This document shows, piece after piece, positions 50,974-59,361 of a DNA stretch of 64,000 nt. This stretch comes from M3007 sp964550795 (GTDB lineage: Bacteria; Bacteroidota; Bacteroidia; Chitinophagales; Saprospiraceae): the NCBI GenBank assembly GCA_964550795.1, contig CAZKBH010000004.1, forward strand, positions 62,001-126,000, given 5' to 3'. Each line of letters opens with the position of its first letter. Position 1 is the first letter of the stretch. Position numbers and translations under genes: made by a program. Below the pieces are notes generated by a model. That model searched no databases. It was not told where the DNA came from and worked only from the letters and a program-made list of their open reading frames with translations.

Positions 50974-51744
50974 TTACTCACCGTCCAGTTCGTCTTCAGA
51001 AATTGGTTGAGGGACGCCATTGCCCGCGAGCATACCCAGGGAGGTCATGGCACGTTCGCTGGCCAGTTGTTCGGCGCTTTTTTTGTTGAAATCGTCGGCA
51101 GTGCCCACTTTTTTGCCATCCACGAACACCGCAACCTTGAATTTATCGCGTTTTTCACTTTTGTATTTGGCGACTACCTTGTACTCAATCTGGTGGCCAT
51201 TTTTTTGGCACCATTCCAGCAATTGACTTTTGTAATTGTCGTCAAAGCCTTCTAATTCATGTATATCCAGGTATTTACGCAGGATACGCTTTACCACAAA
51301 TACCTTGGTTCCGTCATATCCGCGTTCGATGTACACGGCCCCGACGAGTGCTTCGAGGGCATTCCCAAGCATTGATTTAGACAGCCTGGTCTGGTTATAA
51401 TTGGCCAAAAACAAGTCAAGACCCATGCGGTCGGCAATTTCATCGAGCGAGTTACGCTTGACAATTTTGGAGCGCATTTTGGTCAAAAAGCCCTCGTCGG
51501 AGTTGGGGTATTTATTGAACAAGTACTCGCCTACAATGGTGCTGAGTACAGCATCTCCCAGGAATTCGAGCCGCTCATTGTTTGCAATGGCGTAATCCTT
51601 TGAGGCAAAAGTGCTTTTGTGGAAGAACGCCAGTTTGAACAGTCTCAAACGGACTGGCGTAAAACCAATCAATTGTCTCAGGCGGCGGGCCAGCTCCCGA
51701 TCGGGGTGGAAGTAGTAGTTGTAAAAACGTCTTATGAATCGCAC
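50974..51744 (-). CDS. rnc: Ribonuclease III
   Basis: Double-strand-specific endoribonuclease for rRNA and mRNA processing. 256 residues. The RNase III domain has the signature NNERLEFLGDAVL (acidic catalytic residues) and LGNALEALVGAVYIERG. The C-terminal dsRNA-binding domain runs from DDNYKSQLLEWCQKNG through YKVVAKYKSEKRDKFKVAVFVDGKKVG to KKSAEQLASERAM. It follows fabF after 21 bases and is probably in the same operon, as in many bacteria. Confidence 0.95.
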   Translation of the reverse strand: MRFIRRFYNYYFHPDRELARRLRQLIGFTPVRLRLFKLAFFHKSTFASKDYAIANNERLEFLGDAVLSTIVGEYLFNKYPNSDEGFLTKMRSKIVKRNSLDEIADRMGLDLFLANYNQTRLSKSMLGNALEALVGAVYIERGYDGTKVFVVKRILRKYLDIHELEGFDDNYKSQLLEWCQKNGHQIEYKVVAKYKSEKRDKFKVAVFVDGKKVGTADDFNKKSAEQLASERAMTSLGMLAGNGVPQPISEDELDGE

Positions 51745-51765
51745 AGAACGGATTTTTGCATGCCC

Positions 51766-53007
51766 TCAAACTTGTTTGAAGACAACGGATGCATTATGCC
51801 CGCCAAAACCAAAAGTATTGCTGAGTACAGCATTCACTTTGCGTTGTTGGGCTTCATTGAATGTCAGATTGAACGCCGGGTCTATTTCCGGGTCGTCCGT
51901 GAAATGGTTGATCGTCGGTGGGATAAAACCGTATTTCATGGCTAAAATCCCTGCGATGGCCTCAACGGCACCCGCTGCGCCGAGCAAGTGGCCGGTCATA
52001 CTCTTGGTGGCCGAGATGTTTATTTTGCGCACGTCTTCTCCAAAAACCTTTCCAATGGCTTTCAGTTCGGCCACATCGCCCAGGGGCGTGGAGGTGCCGT
52101 GTGTATTGATGTAGTCAATATCGGCAGTGCTCAGGCCGGCGTCTTGTAAGACGAGATTCAGCACGTTGATGACCCCGATACCTTCCGGGTGTGGTGCTGA
52201 AATATGGTACGCGTCGTTGGTCATAGCACCGCCTGCATATTCGGCGTAGATGCGGGCACCACGCCGCACTGCGTGTTCATATTCTTCCAAAATCAGCGCT
52301 CCACCACCTTCACCCAGCACAAAACCATCGCGGTCTTTGTCGTAGGGGCGCGAAGCCGTGGCTGGATCGTCGTTGCGCTCACTCATGGCCTTCATGTTGG
52401 TGAATCCGCCTACCGCCGTTGCGGCGATGGTTGCTTCCGAACCGCCGGTTACCATAATATCTGCTTTGCCAAGTCGAATATAATCGGCCGCATTGATGAT
52501 TGCGTGGCTGGAGGATGCGCAGGCCGAAACAGTGGCATAATTGATGCCCATAAAGCCATATTGGATGGAAATCATGCCCGCACCCATATTTGTGATCATT
52601 TTAGGGATCAGGAAAGGGTTGTGGCGAGGGGTTCCGCTACCCTTTACATAGTCTTCGATTTCCTTTTCCAAGGTAATCAATCCACCGATGCCAGAGGCCC
52701 AAATCACGCCGGTGCGTTGTTTGTTAATGGCATCGAGGTCAAGCCCGGAATCTTTAATGGCCTCCTCAGCAGTCACGATTGCGAACTGAGTGAAGCGGTC
52801 AATCCGCCGCACTTCTTTGCGATCCATAAAATCTTCCGGCACAAACCCTTTTACCTCGCAGGCAAATTGGGTTTTAAAAAGGCTGGCATCGAATTGAGTG
52901 ATGGGACCAGCACCACTCACGCCGCGTTGCAGCCCTTCCAGATACGCTGGGACATTATTGCCGATGGGAGTGATGGCGCCTATGCCCGTGACGACGACTC
53001 GTTTCAT
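51766..53007 (-). CDS. fabF: 3-oxoacyl-ACP synthase II (FabF)
   Basis: Condensing enzyme of fatty-acid elongation. 413 residues; the start MKRVVVTGIGAITPIG fits the family exactly. Catalytic Cys in TVSACASSSHAI, His in DYINTHGTSTPLGD, His in KSMTGHLLGAAGAVEAI. GGFTNMKAMS and FVLGEGGGALILEEYEHA are also typical. The usual upstream neighbour acpP is not present in the 267 bases before fabF. rnc follows after 21 bases. Confidence 0.95.
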   Translation of the reverse strand: MKRVVVTGIGAITPIGNNVPAYLEGLQRGVSGAGPITQFDASLFKTQFACEVKGFVPEDFMDRKEVRRIDRFTQFAIVTAEEAIKDSGLDLDAINKQRTGVIWASGIGGLITLEKEIEDYVKGSGTPRHNPFLIPKMITNMGAGMISIQYGFMGINYATVSACASSSHAIINAADYIRLGKADIMVTGGSEATIAATAVGGFTNMKAMSERNDDPATASRPYDKDRDGFVLGEGGGALILEEYEHAVRRGARIYAEYAGGAMTNDAYHISAPHPEGIGVINVLNLVLQDAGLSTADIDYINTHGTSTPLGDVAELKAIGKVFGEDVRKINISATKSMTGHLLGAAGAVEAIAGILAMKYGFIPPTINHFTDDPEIDPAFNLTFNEAQQRKVNAVLSNTFGFGGHNASVVFKQV

Positions 53008-53052
53008 AGAAATGATTGAATTTAAAATCGAGTGTTTTGGAGTTTTGGAGGG

Positions 53053-53060
53053 CAAATGTA
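53053..53060 (-). promoter_or_regulatory. TAnnTTTG promoter element of fabF-rnc
   Basis: TACATTTG on the minus strand, about 46 bases before the fabF start. Confidence 0.5.
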
Positions 53061-53207
53061 GGAAACAGTTTCCTTCCAATTCACATGACAGGTAGCGAGT
53101 TCAGGCCAAATATGCTCAAAGCGGGCAGAATGCGGGATAATTTCAAGTGGAATTCCTTTTTTAGGGAAATTTTTATGTGGCGCACTTCTTTTTTAAAGCA
53201 AAAAACT

Positions 53208-53215
53208 TACCTTTG
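53208..53215 (+). promoter_or_regulatory. TAnnTTTG promoter element of rpsT
   Basis: TACCTTTG about 60 bases before the ATG, giving a leader of roughly 50 nt. Confidence 0.6.
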
Positions 53216-53274
53216 CCCGCCCAAAAAGAGAATACCACAGTTATTTCAAAAAAGCACCATTTTCGCTGTAAAAT

Positions 53275-53532
53275 ATGGCACATCACAAGTCCGCACTGAA
53301 GCGTATCCGTCAAAACGACAAGCGTCGTTTGGAAAACCGCTACTACAAAAAATCTACCCGCACGGCAATCAAGAACCTGCGCGAAATGAAAGAGAAAGCT
53401 GATGCTGAAAAGTTTCTGCCTAAAGTCGTTAGCATGATTGATCGTCTTGCAAAGCGTGGAAACATCCACCGCAACAAAGCTGCTAACCTCAAGAGTGGTT
53501 TGATGCGTCATGTAAACGCAATCGCAGCCTAA
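53275..53532 (+). CDS. rpsT: 30S ribosomal protein S20
   Basis: 85-residue basic helical protein that binds 16S rRNA: MAHHKSALKRIRQNDKRRLENRYYKKSTRTAIKNLR and the C-terminal RLAKRGNIHRNKAANLKSGLMRHV. Monocistronic, as is usual for S20. Confidence 0.95.
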   Translation: MAHHKSALKRIRQNDKRRLENRYYKKSTRTAIKNLREMKEKADAEKFLPKVVSMIDRLAKRGNIHRNKAANLKSGLMRHVNAIAA

Positions 53533-53715
53533 TTGGCAATGTGGTGATTGGGGATTAGTAAATGGTATATTGGTGATTGAAGGATTGGTTAAGTGGTAAT
53601 TGGGGATTCGTATATTAAGGATTGGTCTATAATCCAATCCAATATACCAATCACCAGCAAACCAATCACCAATATACCAATCACCAATATACCAATCACC
53701 AATATACCAATCACC
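53533..53715. repeat. TGGTGATTGG-type tandem units and reverse complement
   Basis: Third copy of the 16137 family. The right arm here holds a clean tandem of 15-nt units (AATATACCAATCACC, four times). The left arm is more degenerate. It lies between rpsT and the reductase gene. Confidence 0.8.
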
Positions 53716-53761
53716 AACACAAAAAGTGTACTTCGACGTATCGGGGTACACTTTTTGTGTT
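53716..53761. terminator. 16-bp stem-loop before the reductase gene
   Basis: AACACAAAAAGTGTAC pairs perfectly with GTACACTTTTTGTGTT around a 14-nt loop, ending 15 bases before the ATG at 53776. Either a terminator of rpsT transcripts or a palindromic repeat in the reductase leader. Confidence 0.5.
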
Positions 53762-53775
53762 CCAACTGCCCAAGT

Positions 53776-54846
53776 ATGTCTGTTCAATTTCACCGTCTAA
53801 AAGTGCGCGATTTGCGCCGCGAAATAGCCGATACGGTTTCTATTTCGTTTGAAATTCCCGAAAATATACGCGACACGTTCCGCTTCACGCAAGGGCAGTA
53901 TCTCACTTTGAAAACCCAAATCAATGGGGAAGAAGTGCGACGCTCTTATTCCATCTGTACCGGAGCACACGAAAATGATCTCCGGGTTGCGGTGAAAAGA
54001 GTCGAAATGGGTGTTTTCAGTACCTGGGCCAATGCACATTTGAAAGTCGGCGATTATCTGGAGGTGATGCCCCCCATGGGAAATTTTTTCACGGAACTAT
54101 CCCCGGAAAACGAAAAGGTGTACGTCGCTTTTGCCGCAGGCAGTGGCATTACGCCCGTGATGAGTATTCTGCGCAGCACGCTGGTACAAGAACCCTTGAG
54201 CCGCTTTATTCTTTTTTACGGCAACCGTTCTTTTGATACCATCATTTTCCGCGAACAACTGGAAGAACTGAAGAATTTGTACCCAGACCGGCTGTCCGTT
54301 CACCACGTACTAAGCCGCGAATCACTCGGAAGCGATTTATTTAAAGGACGTCTGGATGGGGCAAAGTGCCGCCGTTTTGGGGCGTTTTTTTTCCCGCCAG
54401 CAGAAGTGGACGCTTATTTTCTCTGCGGTCCGGAAGAAATGGTTTTTGAAGTTAAAGACACCCTTATCGCGCTTGGTGCCAATCCCAAAAGTGTTCATTT
54501 TGAACTATTTACCACGGCTGGCTTAAAAAACAAACCCAAAATTACCACCGACGCAAAGGACTCCTTCGAGGCTTCAATAACGGTTATCCAGGATGGCGCG
54601 CAGTTTGATTTCAGCCTTCCATCCGACGGCTCTACGCTGCTCGATGCGGCCATGCGCGCCGGCGCAGACCTGCCTTTTTCCTGTAAAGGGGGCGTGTGCA
54701 GCACCTGTAAAGCCCGCATCCTCGAAGGCGAGGTCGCGATGACCCTCAATTACGGACTTGAGCCAGATGAAGTAGCCGCAGGCTATGTACTCACCTGCCA
54801 GTCCCACCCGGTTACGAAGCGGGTGGTGGTGAGTTTTGATGCTTAG
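53776..54846 (+). CDS. PaaE-like FAD/NAD(P)/2Fe-2S oxidoreductase
   Basis: 356 residues, with the ferredoxin-NADP reductase fold followed by a plant-type ferredoxin. FAD site VRRSYSICTG, nucleotide site FAAGSGITPVMSILR, and AYFLCGPEEMV. The C-terminal cluster motif is FSCKGGVCSTCKARI with the fourth Cys in VLTCQSHP. This architecture matches the reductase subunit of phenylacetyl-CoA epoxidase, but no other paa gene is present, so it may serve another oxygenase. The ATG at 53776 was chosen because the upstream in-frame codons are repeat sequence. Confidence 0.85.
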   Translation: MSVQFHRLKVRDLRREIADTVSISFEIPENIRDTFRFTQGQYLTLKTQINGEEVRRSYSICTGAHENDLRVAVKRVEMGVFSTWANAHLKVGDYLEVMPPMGNFFTELSPENEKVYVAFAAGSGITPVMSILRSTLVQEPLSRFILFYGNRSFDTIIFREQLEELKNLYPDRLSVHHVLSRESLGSDLFKGRLDGAKCRRFGAFFFPPAEVDAYFLCGPEEMVFEVKDTLIALGANPKSVHFELFTTAGLKNKPKITTDAKDSFEASITVIQDGAQFDFSLPSDGSTLLDAAMRAGADLPFSCKGGVCSTCKARILEGEVAMTLNYGLEPDEVAAGYVLTCQSHPVTKRVVVSFDA

Positions 54847-54850
54847 TGGG

Positions 54851-54887
54851 ATAGTGAGGCGGTGACTGACAGTCACCGCCTCACTAT
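54851..54887. repeat. 37-nt perfect palindrome after the reductase gene
   Basis: Seventeen-base arms ATAGTGAGGCGGTGACT and complement around GAC. Core GGTGACTnnnAGTCACC as in the parC leader. It may terminate the reductase gene. Confidence 0.75.
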
Positions 54888-54899
54888 AAAGCAGCGGCA

Positions 54900-55063
54900 C
54901 TAGTGCCCCATCCACCGAATGTCCTATGAATTGGCGGTTATATTTTCCGTTCATCTGCGTTCATCGTCGGTTAAAATGTCCCGCATTGCGCCCTCCTCAG
55001 GGCCTTGATGAACAAAAAATCTACCACCCCAATTCATAAACCATTCGGTGGATGCGGCACTAG
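54900..55063. mobile_element. MITE-like element, 164 bp
   Basis: Terminal inverted repeats of 35 bp (54900-54934 and 55029-55063) match at 31 positions, beginning CTAGTGCC. The inside (GTTCATCTGCGTTCATCGTC) has no coding capacity. The right end stops two bases before the PIN gene's stop codon. Confidence 0.6.
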
Positions 55064-55064
55064 G

Positions 55065-55430
55065 TCAAGGAATTGGGTTTACAACCATTAACTCAGGAAT
55101 TCTCAGAAAATCAGTCACATTCCGGGTTTGTAATTCCGCCCCATGGAGTAGTGCTGTGGCAGCTACAATGCTGTCGCCTAATTTCAATTTGAAATGTTTA
55201 CGCAAGCGGATGGCTTCGACTAGAATGGCATCGTCGAAGGGGAATGTCTGTAAGATGCGGAATACGAATTCACAATAAGTTTCTTCGCCTGCTTGTATGC
55301 CATGATAGCCGAGGATTTCCAAACGGGAAATGGCTGAAATCCCATTTGCAGGATCAATCACCAGCGGTTTCAAAAAGGAGAAAGCCGGTTTATAGGAGTA
55401 AATGATGATGTTAGAATCGAGAATTTTCAT
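55065..55430 (-). CDS. PIN-domain toxin (VapC-like)
   Basis: 121 residues: MKILDSNIIIYSYK (first Asp), AISRLEILGYHG (Glu), and LKLGDSIVAATALLHGAELQTRNVTDF (third and fourth acidic positions), so the catalytic set looks complete. Likely an RNase toxin. Its ATG overlaps the upstream gene's TGA (ATGA), the usual toxin-antitoxin layout. A MITE-like element abuts its 3' end. Confidence 0.85.
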   Translation of the reverse strand: MKILDSNIIIYSYKPAFSFLKPLVIDPANGISAISRLEILGYHGIQAGEETYCEFVFRILQTFPFDDAILVEAIRLRKHFKLKLGDSIVAATALLHGAELQTRNVTDFLRIPELMVVNPIP

Positions 55431-55672
55431 GCCAACCAAGGGAGTTCTCTATCTGACCGTTCGGCCTGTTGCCACTCGGCAGCGTCTCCGAAAGACGAAT
55501 GATCGTTTTGGTAAGAAAGGATATAGTCTATCATCTTTTGCCGCTCCATATTAGAAGGGTTTTGAACCTGCTTAGATGGTGGCTGAACAACGGCAAGATT
55601 TAAGCGACGAATCAAATCAAGCAGTAACCGAAGATCATCGTCGCGTTCTATTTGCAGGGTGATGCTGGTCAT
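55427..55672 (-). CDS. Antitoxin partner of the PIN toxin
   Basis: 81 residues with an N-terminal MTSITLQIERDDDLRLLLDLIRRLNL helix-strand and an acidic, Trp-containing C-terminus (DAAEWQQAERSDRELPWLA) typical of toxin-binding tails. Not a recognised VapB by motif; the role is inferred from the four-base overlap with the PIN gene. Confidence 0.7.
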   Translation of the reverse strand: MTSITLQIERDDDLRLLLDLIRRLNLAVVQPPSKQVQNPSNMERQKMIDYILSYQNDHSSFGDAAEWQQAERSDRELPWLA

Positions 55673-55784
55673 AGTAATTAAATTTTAAACAAAGATAGGC
55701 ATATTTTGAAAAGACAGCCGTTAGGACGGGCAAGTAGTACATAGGCACTTCAAATTCTTACCGTATCTCGACATCCTGATTGAC

Positions 55785-55826
55785 AAAAAACGGGCGATCC
55801 AGCATTCTGCTCGACCGCCCGTTTTT
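55785..55826 (-). terminator. Intrinsic terminator of infB
   Basis: On the minus strand AAAACGGGCGGTC pairs with GATCGCCCGTTTT across an inner GAGCAG/CTGG loop, followed by T-rich sequence. It lies 30 bases after the infB stop. Confidence 0.8.
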
Positions 55827-55855
55827 ACCTCTCGGGTTGAAAGTGCTCCCCGGAC

Positions 55856-58800
55856 TTATTTTAAGGTAGCTTTTACCTCGTTGATTACATAAGATTCCAC
55901 CACGTCGCCGACTTTAAAGTCGTTGAAGTTTTTGATCGTCAAACCACATTCCATGCCGTTTTTGACCTCCTTGGCGTCTTCTTTGAAACGCTTGAGGGAA
56001 CCAAGTTCCGCATGCTGGTTCGGATTGGTTGGGTACACCACGATGCCATCGCGGATGATCCGGATGTAGTGGTTGCGACTGATTTTGCCGTCCTGGACAA
56101 AACAACCGGCCACCGTACCAATCTTCGATACTTTGTACACCTCGCGGATTTCGACCTGGCCCATGATTTCCTCTTCCTTCGTGGGTTCCAACATTCCTTC
56201 GATGGCGGATTTGACCTCTTCGATGGCTTCGTAGATGATGGAGTAGAGTTTGATTTCTACGCCCTCTTTCTCGGCCAGTTTGCGTGCCGTCAAAGACGGA
56301 CGAACCTGGAAACCAATGATGATGGCATCGGAAGCGGAAGCGAGCATGATGTCGGAGTCCACAATCTGACCAACGGCCTTGTGGATGACAGACACCTGTA
56401 CTTTCTCGATCGACAACTTGATAAGCGAATCGCTGAGTGCCTCGATAGAACCATCCACGTCACCTTTGACGATAACTTTGAGTTCTTTAAAGTTCCCAAG
56501 TGCCAAACGGCGACCAATTTCTTCGAGCGAAATACGCTTGTTGGCCCGGTTGGCTTGTTCGCGCATGATCTGGCCACGCTTGGAAGCGATTTCTTTGGCT
56601 TCGCTTTCGCTGGCGGCAACTTTAATCTTTTCCCCGGCTTGTGGTGCGCCAGGCAAGCCGAGCACAATGACTGGTTGGGCAGGACCCGCACTCTTGATTT
56701 TTTTGCCGCGTTCGTTGAAAAGGGCTTTCACCTTCCCGGAAAACTCCCCGGCAATAATCGGATCGCCATGATTAATGGTACCGTTGATAATCAATATTTT
56801 AGACACATAACCTTGGCCTTTTTCCATGGATGCCTCCAAAACGGTACCTATTGCACGGCGGTCAGGATTTGCTTTGAGTTCGAGTAACTCCGCTTCGAGC
56901 AGGACTTTTTCGAGGAGCTTGTCCACGTTCAGTCCTTGCTTCGCTGAAATATCCTGGCTCTGGTATTTACCCCCCCATTCTTCTACGAGGAAATTCATTT
57001 GCGCAAGTTCGTTCTTGATGCGCTCCGGGTCGGCACCTGCCTTGTCAATTTTATTGATAGCAAATACCATGGGGACACCTGCTGCTTGCGCGTGGCTAAT
57101 CGCCTCCTTGGTTTGTGGCATGATGCTGTCGTCGGCAGCAATCACGATGATAGCGATGTCGGTAACTTTAGCACCCCGTGCACGCATGGCCGTAAAGGCT
57201 TCGTGACCAGGTGTATCCAGGAAAGTGATTTTCTGGTCTTCGTGGCCAGGCACGATTACTTCGTAAGCGCCTACGTGCTGGGTGATACCACCGGCTTCGC
57301 CTTCGGCTACATTCGCAGAACGAATAAAGTCAAGTAGCGAAGTTTTACCGTGGTCAACGTGACCCATTACGGTTACGATAGGCTGGCGTGGTTTAAGGTC
57401 AGCAACCACATCCAATTCATCTTCTTCTACTTCTACTTGTTCCTCTGCGGAAATAAATTTGACTTCGTGGCCAAATTCACCCGATACCAACTCGATGATT
57501 TCAGCATCGAGGCGTTGGTTGATCGAAACAAAAATGCCAAGCGCCATACAGGCTTTGATGACATCGGATGGTTTGATGTTCATCAAGGAAGCCAAATCGG
57601 ATACCGAGATAAATTCTGTTACCTGTAAGATTTTATCGCCTTCGCTGCGGGCCATTTCCGCCATTTCTGCACGTTCACGACGAACATCTCGTTTATCGCG
57701 GCGTACTTTCTGGCGTTTTCGGCTGGCACCAGCGCCCATACGGGCCATGGTTTGGCGAATTTGATTTTCAATATCTTTTTGAGATACTTCTTTAGCTACG
57801 TCTGTACGGCCACGGCCTTTTTTGTCGCCTTGATTGGCGGCCATGTTGGTTTGCAGGTTTTGCGCTGTAACGGGCTGTTGAGGTACCGTTTTACGCTTAC
57901 GCCGTTGGCGGTCTGCATTGTTGCCAGCACCGCCAGCTTGTTGCTGACCGGGTGCTCCAGGCGTATTGCCACCAGGGCGATTGCCTTGACCAGTGCCTCC
58001 AGCAGGGTTGCCTCCCGGGCGATTGCCCTGTTGACCGCCGGTATTGCCGCCTGGGCGATTGCCCTGTTGACCGCCGGTATTACCGCCTGGGCGATTGCCT
58101 TGTTGTTGGCCGCCGCGATTATTACCACTGCGGTTGCCGCTGCGATTGTCACCTCGGTTGCCGCTGCTGCTGGCGGGTTTTTCTTTCTCTAGGTTGATAC
58201 GGCCCAATATCTTCAGTCCCCGAAGGTTGGGGGTACTTGAACGAACCAAATCGCCTTCATTGGCATCCCCGATTTGTTTGCCTTCGCCTTCAACAGGTGG
58301 CGTGGCGGGTGGTTCAGGTGCTGTAGTCGGCGTAAACTTTTGAGGTGGCGGCGTTTCTTTTTGGACAGGCTTCGCCGCTACGGGTGCATCACGCTTTGGA
58401 AGCAGTTGTTTGGGCGCAGCAGGCTGTTTGGGTGCTTCAGGCTGTTTGGCTCTTTCGGGTTGCTTAGTTGTTTCAGGTTGTTTGGGCGTTTCAACCTTTT
58501 GTTCCGGCTGCTTAGGCGCTTCCTGAGGAGGTGCTTTTGCTTCTGGTGCTACTGGAGTGGCCTTAGGCGCATCCAGGTCTATTTTACCTAAAATCCGCAG
58601 CGGAGCAGGACGTTCACGCTTAATGAACTCTTGCTCTGGCTTTTTAGACTCGACTGCAGGAGCATCCGTTTTGGGTGCAACTGGCTCGCGAGGGGTTAGC
58701 AGAGAAGGACGCGGCGTGGACGGTGCTGCGGGTGTGTTGGAAGGCGTGTCGGGCGTGCCGACGGGATCCTTTTTGAGCATTGGGCGGGCCAACTGGTCGG

Positions 58801-58981
58801 CCTGCTGCTTGATATCAAGGTCTTTTTGGAACTCTTTTTTGAGCACCACGAGCATCTCGTCGGTGATGTCGGTCGTAGGTTTTTGATCCAGGTCAGGGAA
58901 GCCCTTGCCATGGAGCGTCTCTACGATGGTGTGTAGACCGACGTTGAATTCTTTTGCTACCTTAATTAATTTAATCGCCAT
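55856..58981 (-). CDS. infB: Translation initiation factor IF-2
   Basis: GTPase that places initiator tRNA on the 30S subunit. 1041 residues. The N-terminal domain (IKLIKVAKEFNVGLHTIVETL) is followed by a Lys/Pro/Glu-rich linker and a Gly/Asn/Gln-rich repeat region (about residues 290-365). Then come the second IF2-N (LQVTEFISVSDLASLMNI), the G domain with VMGHVDHGKTSLLDFIR, ITFLDTPGHEAFTAMR and FAINKIDKAG, and IF2 domains II-IV. Usually near nusA; here nusA lies 4.4 kb upstream with two unrelated genes between. The promoter box at 59180-59187 implies a leader near 190 nt. Confidence 0.95.
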   Translation of the reverse strand: MAIKLIKVAKEFNVGLHTIVETLHGKGFPDLDQKPTTDITDEMLVVLKKEFQKDLDIKQQADQLARPMLKKDPVGTPDTPSNTPAAPSTPRPSLLTPREPVAPKTDAPAVESKKPEQEFIKRERPAPLRILGKIDLDAPKATPVAPEAKAPPQEAPKQPEQKVETPKQPETTKQPERAKQPEAPKQPAAPKQLLPKRDAPVAAKPVQKETPPPQKFTPTTAPEPPATPPVEGEGKQIGDANEGDLVRSSTPNLRGLKILGRINLEKEKPASSSGNRGDNRSGNRSGNNRGGQQQGNRPGGNTGGQQGNRPGGNTGGQQGNRPGGNPAGGTGQGNRPGGNTPGAPGQQQAGGAGNNADRQRRKRKTVPQQPVTAQNLQTNMAANQGDKKGRGRTDVAKEVSQKDIENQIRQTMARMGAGASRKRQKVRRDKRDVRRERAEMAEMARSEGDKILQVTEFISVSDLASLMNIKPSDVIKACMALGIFVSINQRLDAEIIELVSGEFGHEVKFISAEEQVEVEEDELDVVADLKPRQPIVTVMGHVDHGKTSLLDFIRSANVAEGEAGGITQHVGAYEVIVPGHEDQKITFLDTPGHEAFTAMRARGAKVTDIAIIVIAADDSIMPQTKEAISHAQAAGVPMVFAINKIDKAGADPERIKNELAQMNFLVEEWGGKYQSQDISAKQGLNVDKLLEKVLLEAELLELKANPDRRAIGTVLEASMEKGQGYVSKILIINGTINHGDPIIAGEFSGKVKALFNERGKKIKSAGPAQPVIVLGLPGAPQAGEKIKVAASESEAKEIASKRGQIMREQANRANKRISLEEIGRRLALGNFKELKVIVKGDVDGSIEALSDSLIKLSIEKVQVSVIHKAVGQIVDSDIMLASASDAIIIGFQVRPSLTARKLAEKEGVEIKLYSIIYEAIEEVKSAIEGMLEPTKEEEIMGQVEIREVYKVSKIGTVAGCFVQDGKISRNHYIRIIRDGIVVYPTNPNQHAELGSLKRFKEDAKEVKNGMECGLTIKNFNDFKVGDVVESYVINEVKATLK
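58018..58103. repeat. Tandem 36-nt repeat in the IF-2 linker
   Basis: At least two near-identical 36-nt units encoding GNTGGQQGNRPG, with a third, diverged unit alongside. Frame-keeping, so copy number can vary without breaking IF-2. Confidence 0.7.
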
Positions 58982-59284
58982 GCGGTGATTTTTCCTGCTA
59001 AGAGGGGGCAGGGAGGAGATATGAGTTATGAGTTATGAGTTACACTCGACTCGTAAATCAATTCATCCCTGCGGTTGGGAAAGTTAGATTCTTAACGTTT
59101 GCGCCGCGGGAGCTCGCCTTTACTCCGCTCTTTGTAAGTAATTAGAAGACCAAAAATGTTTAATTTTGAAATGCGGGGGCAAAAGTACGTTAAAAAAGCA
59201 ATGCTAGGCTGGTAAAAGTTATCATTTCCCACTTTATTCGATTGTAAAAATTAAAAAAGGTGCCGGAATCCGCTCTTTTGTACG
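58982..59284. other. infB upstream region
   Basis: No gene. It holds a triple ATGAGTT tandem (59021-59042) and, on the minus strand, a TACTTTTG promoter box (59180-59187) for infB. The GC-rich stretch 59094-59130 in the leader contains no structure I can name. Confidence 0.5.
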
Positions 59285-59316
59285 AAAAAGCCCCGCCAAA
59301 CTGCGTTTGACGGGGC
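59285..59316 (-). terminator. Intrinsic terminator of the T9SS-protein gene
   Basis: GCCCCGTCAAAC pairs with GTTTGGCGGGGC (one G-T pair) and is followed by TTTTT on the minus strand, 46 bases after the stop. Confidence 0.85.
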
Positions 59317-59361
59317 AATTGTAGTAAATGATTTTCTGGCAGTTCAAATTCAAATCAAGAC

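Noticed and set aside
53641..53715. Possible CRISPR array (regular AATATACCAATCACC units)
   Set aside because: Units are contiguous with no unique spacers, continue into degenerate units, and are mirrored by a complementary arm; no cas genes.
54847..55064. tRNA or small RNA gene in the spacer
   Set aside because: The inverted ends resemble an acceptor stem, but there is no T-loop or anticodon arm; it fits a MITE-like element better.
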